The translations under genes and the position numbers were made by a program. Of a stretch of DNA of 6,438 nt, positions 4,685-6,438 are shown piece after piece. Positions within the stretch are counted from its first letter, which is position 1. Every line of letters starts with the position of its first letter. A model generated the notes under the pieces. That model was not told where the DNA came from and did not search any database. It saw only the letters and a program-made list of their open reading frames with translations. The DNA is from an uncultured Ruminococcus sp. (GTDB lineage: Bacteria > Bacillota > Clostridia > Oscillospirales > Acutalibacteraceae): the NCBI GenBank assembly GCA_902762335.1, contig CACWNZ010000086.1:1-6438 (forward strand). Reading direction: 5' to 3'.

Positions 4685-6438
4685 ATGGCAAACGGCAGAA
4701 GCTTTCTGACAAGCTTTTCTACCAAGTGGGACAACAAGGGAATAACCGGCCTGAGGTCTGAGCTGAAAGAGCTGCGAAAAGAAATGTCCGAGAACAAAAA
4801 GCAGCAGAAGGAATACAGCAAGGAGATACGTGAGGCACAGGCTGAGATAAAGGCTATCGAAAAAGAGATCAGAGCGACAGGGTCGGCTACCGATGCGCAA
4901 AAGCAGAGAATAGCACAGCTCACAGCGCTGATCGACAACGACACCGAGGCTATAGAGCGGCTCAGGGTCGAACAGTCCCGTCTGCAGAATCAGATCAACG
5001 ACACCAACGATCAGATCAAACGGGAGCAGGAGGCTCTTGCCAAGCTCAAAGAAGGAATGGGCGGGGCAAAGTCGGCCGCAAAGGAGCTGGTCACCGAGGT
5101 CGGTGCTATAGCTGCAGCGGCTGCTGCGGCTACTGCGGGTCTGTTTGCGTTTACGCGCGAGGCGGCGCAGTGGGCTGACAGTGTCAATACCTTAGCGGTC
5201 ACGACAGGTCTCGGAACAGACGAGATCCAGAAATTCATGTATGCTTCAAACCTGGTCGATGTGAGCCTTGATACAATGACAGGATCTCTTACCAAACTAA
5301 ACCGCAGCATGGCATCAGCGATCAAAAGCGAAGGGTCTGAGGCGGCGCAGGTTTTTAGTAGTCTTGGTATCAGTGTTACGGACGCTGCGGGCAGGATACG
5401 TGACCGAGAAGAGGTATTCTACGAGGTGATAGACGCTCTCGGAGGGATAGAAAACGAGACCGAGCGGAACATTGCAGCAATGGCGCTTTTCGGCAAGTCC
5501 GCCGAGGCGCTGAATCCTCTCATCGAGGGCGGCGCCAAAAAGCTCAGGGAGATAGGCGACGAGGCCGAGAGAGCAGGACTTATATTGTCTCAGGACGTAC
5601 TTGATAATCTCAACAGCTTCAACGACAAGGTCGATCTTCTCAGCTCCAAGGGTACTGCGATCAAGAACCTGTTAGCGTCTGAGATGACCCCCGCCCTTGA
5701 CGGGCTGCTTGAGGTCGGTGATGAGCTTCTCAACGAGATAAACAGGCTCGCGCAGTCGGGTGAGCTTAAAAAGATCGCAAAGGAAATAGGCGAAGGGATA
5801 AGATCAGCGGCAGAGGCACTGAAAAACATAATCACCTTTGTGTGGGAGTACAAGGAGGCTATAGGCGCTGCTGTTGCAGGCATGGTAGCGTTTCGCGTTG
5901 CCATGAGCATTGCTAACCTCGTCAAGTCTCTTGTTACTGTGTTTCAGGCTCTTACCTCGGCTACACAGGCGCAGACGGTCGCACAGGGCGCACTCAACGG
6001 CACAATGGCAGCCAATCCGATAGGAGCACTAATATCCCTTGTCGTCGGGCTGACAACGGCTCTGGCAACTCTTGCGGTTACAACTGCGACAAACACAGAC
6101 GCGGTAGAAGCGTATTCTTACACGCTCATGGACAACATGCAAAAAATGCGGGAGCTGAAGGAGAACTACGATAAGACTGCGGACAGTGTCGCAGAAGAGG
6201 CAGCGGTGCTGCATTTCCTTCGGGAGGAATATGACGAGCTGCGGAGCAAGGTCGATCTGACGGCAGCGGAGAAGAAAAGGCTTGACGAGGTGGCCGGCGA
6301 GATAGCCCAGAGCCTTGGCACGGAAACTCAGGCTCTCAAGGATCAATCGGGAGCGTACAGAGACCTCACGGTCGATATTGACGAGTATATCAAAAGCCTC
6401 GAAAAACAAGCGTTGACCGACTACTACGAGGAGAGCAT
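4685..6438 (+). CDS. Tape measure protein, N-terminal 584 residues (runs off the window)
   Basis: The frame is open from ATG 4685 to the right edge, so the protein is incomplete. Tape measure proteins set tail length, occupy the tail lumen and help DNA enter the cell. Residues about 22-125 are a long charged coiled coil (ELKELRKEMSENKKQQKEYS onward). A hydrophobic Ala-rich segment follows (about 138-156). Next comes the conserved phage-tail tape measure core: AAQWADSVNTLAVTTGLGTD (160-179), LDTMTGSLTKLNRSM (195-209) and AMALFGKSAEALNPLIEGG (265-283). Two further hydrophobic stretches lie at about 391-421 and 445-467, then another charged helical region (about 484-545). These hydrophobic parts fit the family's ability to insert into the host membrane. 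The ribosome site is modest (AGGA at 4671-4674, 10 bases before the ATG) and follows the hairpin at 4626-4663. Total length cannot be given. No lysozyme or peptidase domain appears in the visible part. Confidence 0.93.
   Translation, partial: MANGRSFLTSFSTKWDNKGITGLRSELKELRKEMSENKKQQKEYSKEIREAQAEIKAIEKEIRATGSATDAQKQRIAQLTALIDNDTEAIERLRVEQSRLQNQINDTNDQIKREQEALAKLKEGMGGAKSAAKELVTEVGAIAAAAAAATAGLFAFTREAAQWADSVNTLAVTTGLGTDEIQKFMYASNLVDVSLDTMTGSLTKLNRSMASAIKSEGSEAAQVFSSLGISVTDAAGRIRDREEVFYEVIDALGGIENETERNIAAMALFGKSAEALNPLIEGGAKKLREIGDEAERAGLILSQDVLDNLNSFNDKVDLLSSKGTAIKNLLASEMTPALDGLLEVGDELLNEINRLAQSGELKKIAKEIGEGIRSAAEALKNIITFVWEYKEAIGAAVAGMVAFRVAMSIANLVKSLVTVFQALTSATQAQTVAQGALNGTMAANPIGALISLVVGLTTALATLAVTTATNTDAVEAYSYTLMDNMQKMRELKENYDKTADSVAEEAAVLHFLREEYDELRSKVDLTAAEKKRLDEVAGEIAQSLGTETQALKDQSGAYRDLTVDIDEYIKSLEKQALTDYYEES

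Overview
This window is the head-completion and early tail part of the structural operon of an HK97-like, long-tailed (siphophage-type) phage or prophage. It has roughly balanced base composition, strong AGGAGG-type ribosome sites before most genes and frequent ATA and AGG codons. The proteins resemble those of phages of gut or rumen Clostridia (Ruminococcus or Oscillospiraceae type). The host is an inference from style, not from any marker gene.

Layout. Bases 1-190 or so hold a minus-strand fragment of a LysM-domain protein that runs off the left edge and does not fit the phage operon. From 203 onward everything is on the plus strand and tightly packed: prohead protease (219-821), HK97-fold major capsid protein with an N-terminal scaffold-like coiled coil (826-1986), gp6-like head-tail connector (2011-2283), head closure/head-tail adaptor (2270-2578), HK97 gp10-like protein (2583-3089), probable tail terminator (3091-3453), major tail tube protein (3470-4060), tail assembly chaperone (4060-4611), a strong hairpin with a short T run (4626-4663), and the tape measure protein (4685 to beyond the right edge). 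Gaps between genes are 1-24 bases or small overlaps, except for 73 bases before the tape measure gene, which contain the hairpin.

How the genes work together. The protease removes the scaffold-like N-terminus of the capsid protein as the procapsid matures. The connector and adaptor proteins build the neck below the portal. The gp10-like and terminator proteins cap and join the tail. The major tail protein polymerises around the tape measure protein with help from the chaperone. Terminase and portal would normally lie just upstream but are absent. Their place is taken by the antisense LysM fragment, so the left end is either a recombination/integration scar or an assembly chimera.

I see no tRNA, CRISPR array, insertion sequence or defence system. 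The phage module itself is ordinary in gene order. The points worth checking are the abrupt junction near 187-200, the hairpin before the tape measure gene, the apparently frameshift-free tail chaperone, and a capsid E-loop without lysine.
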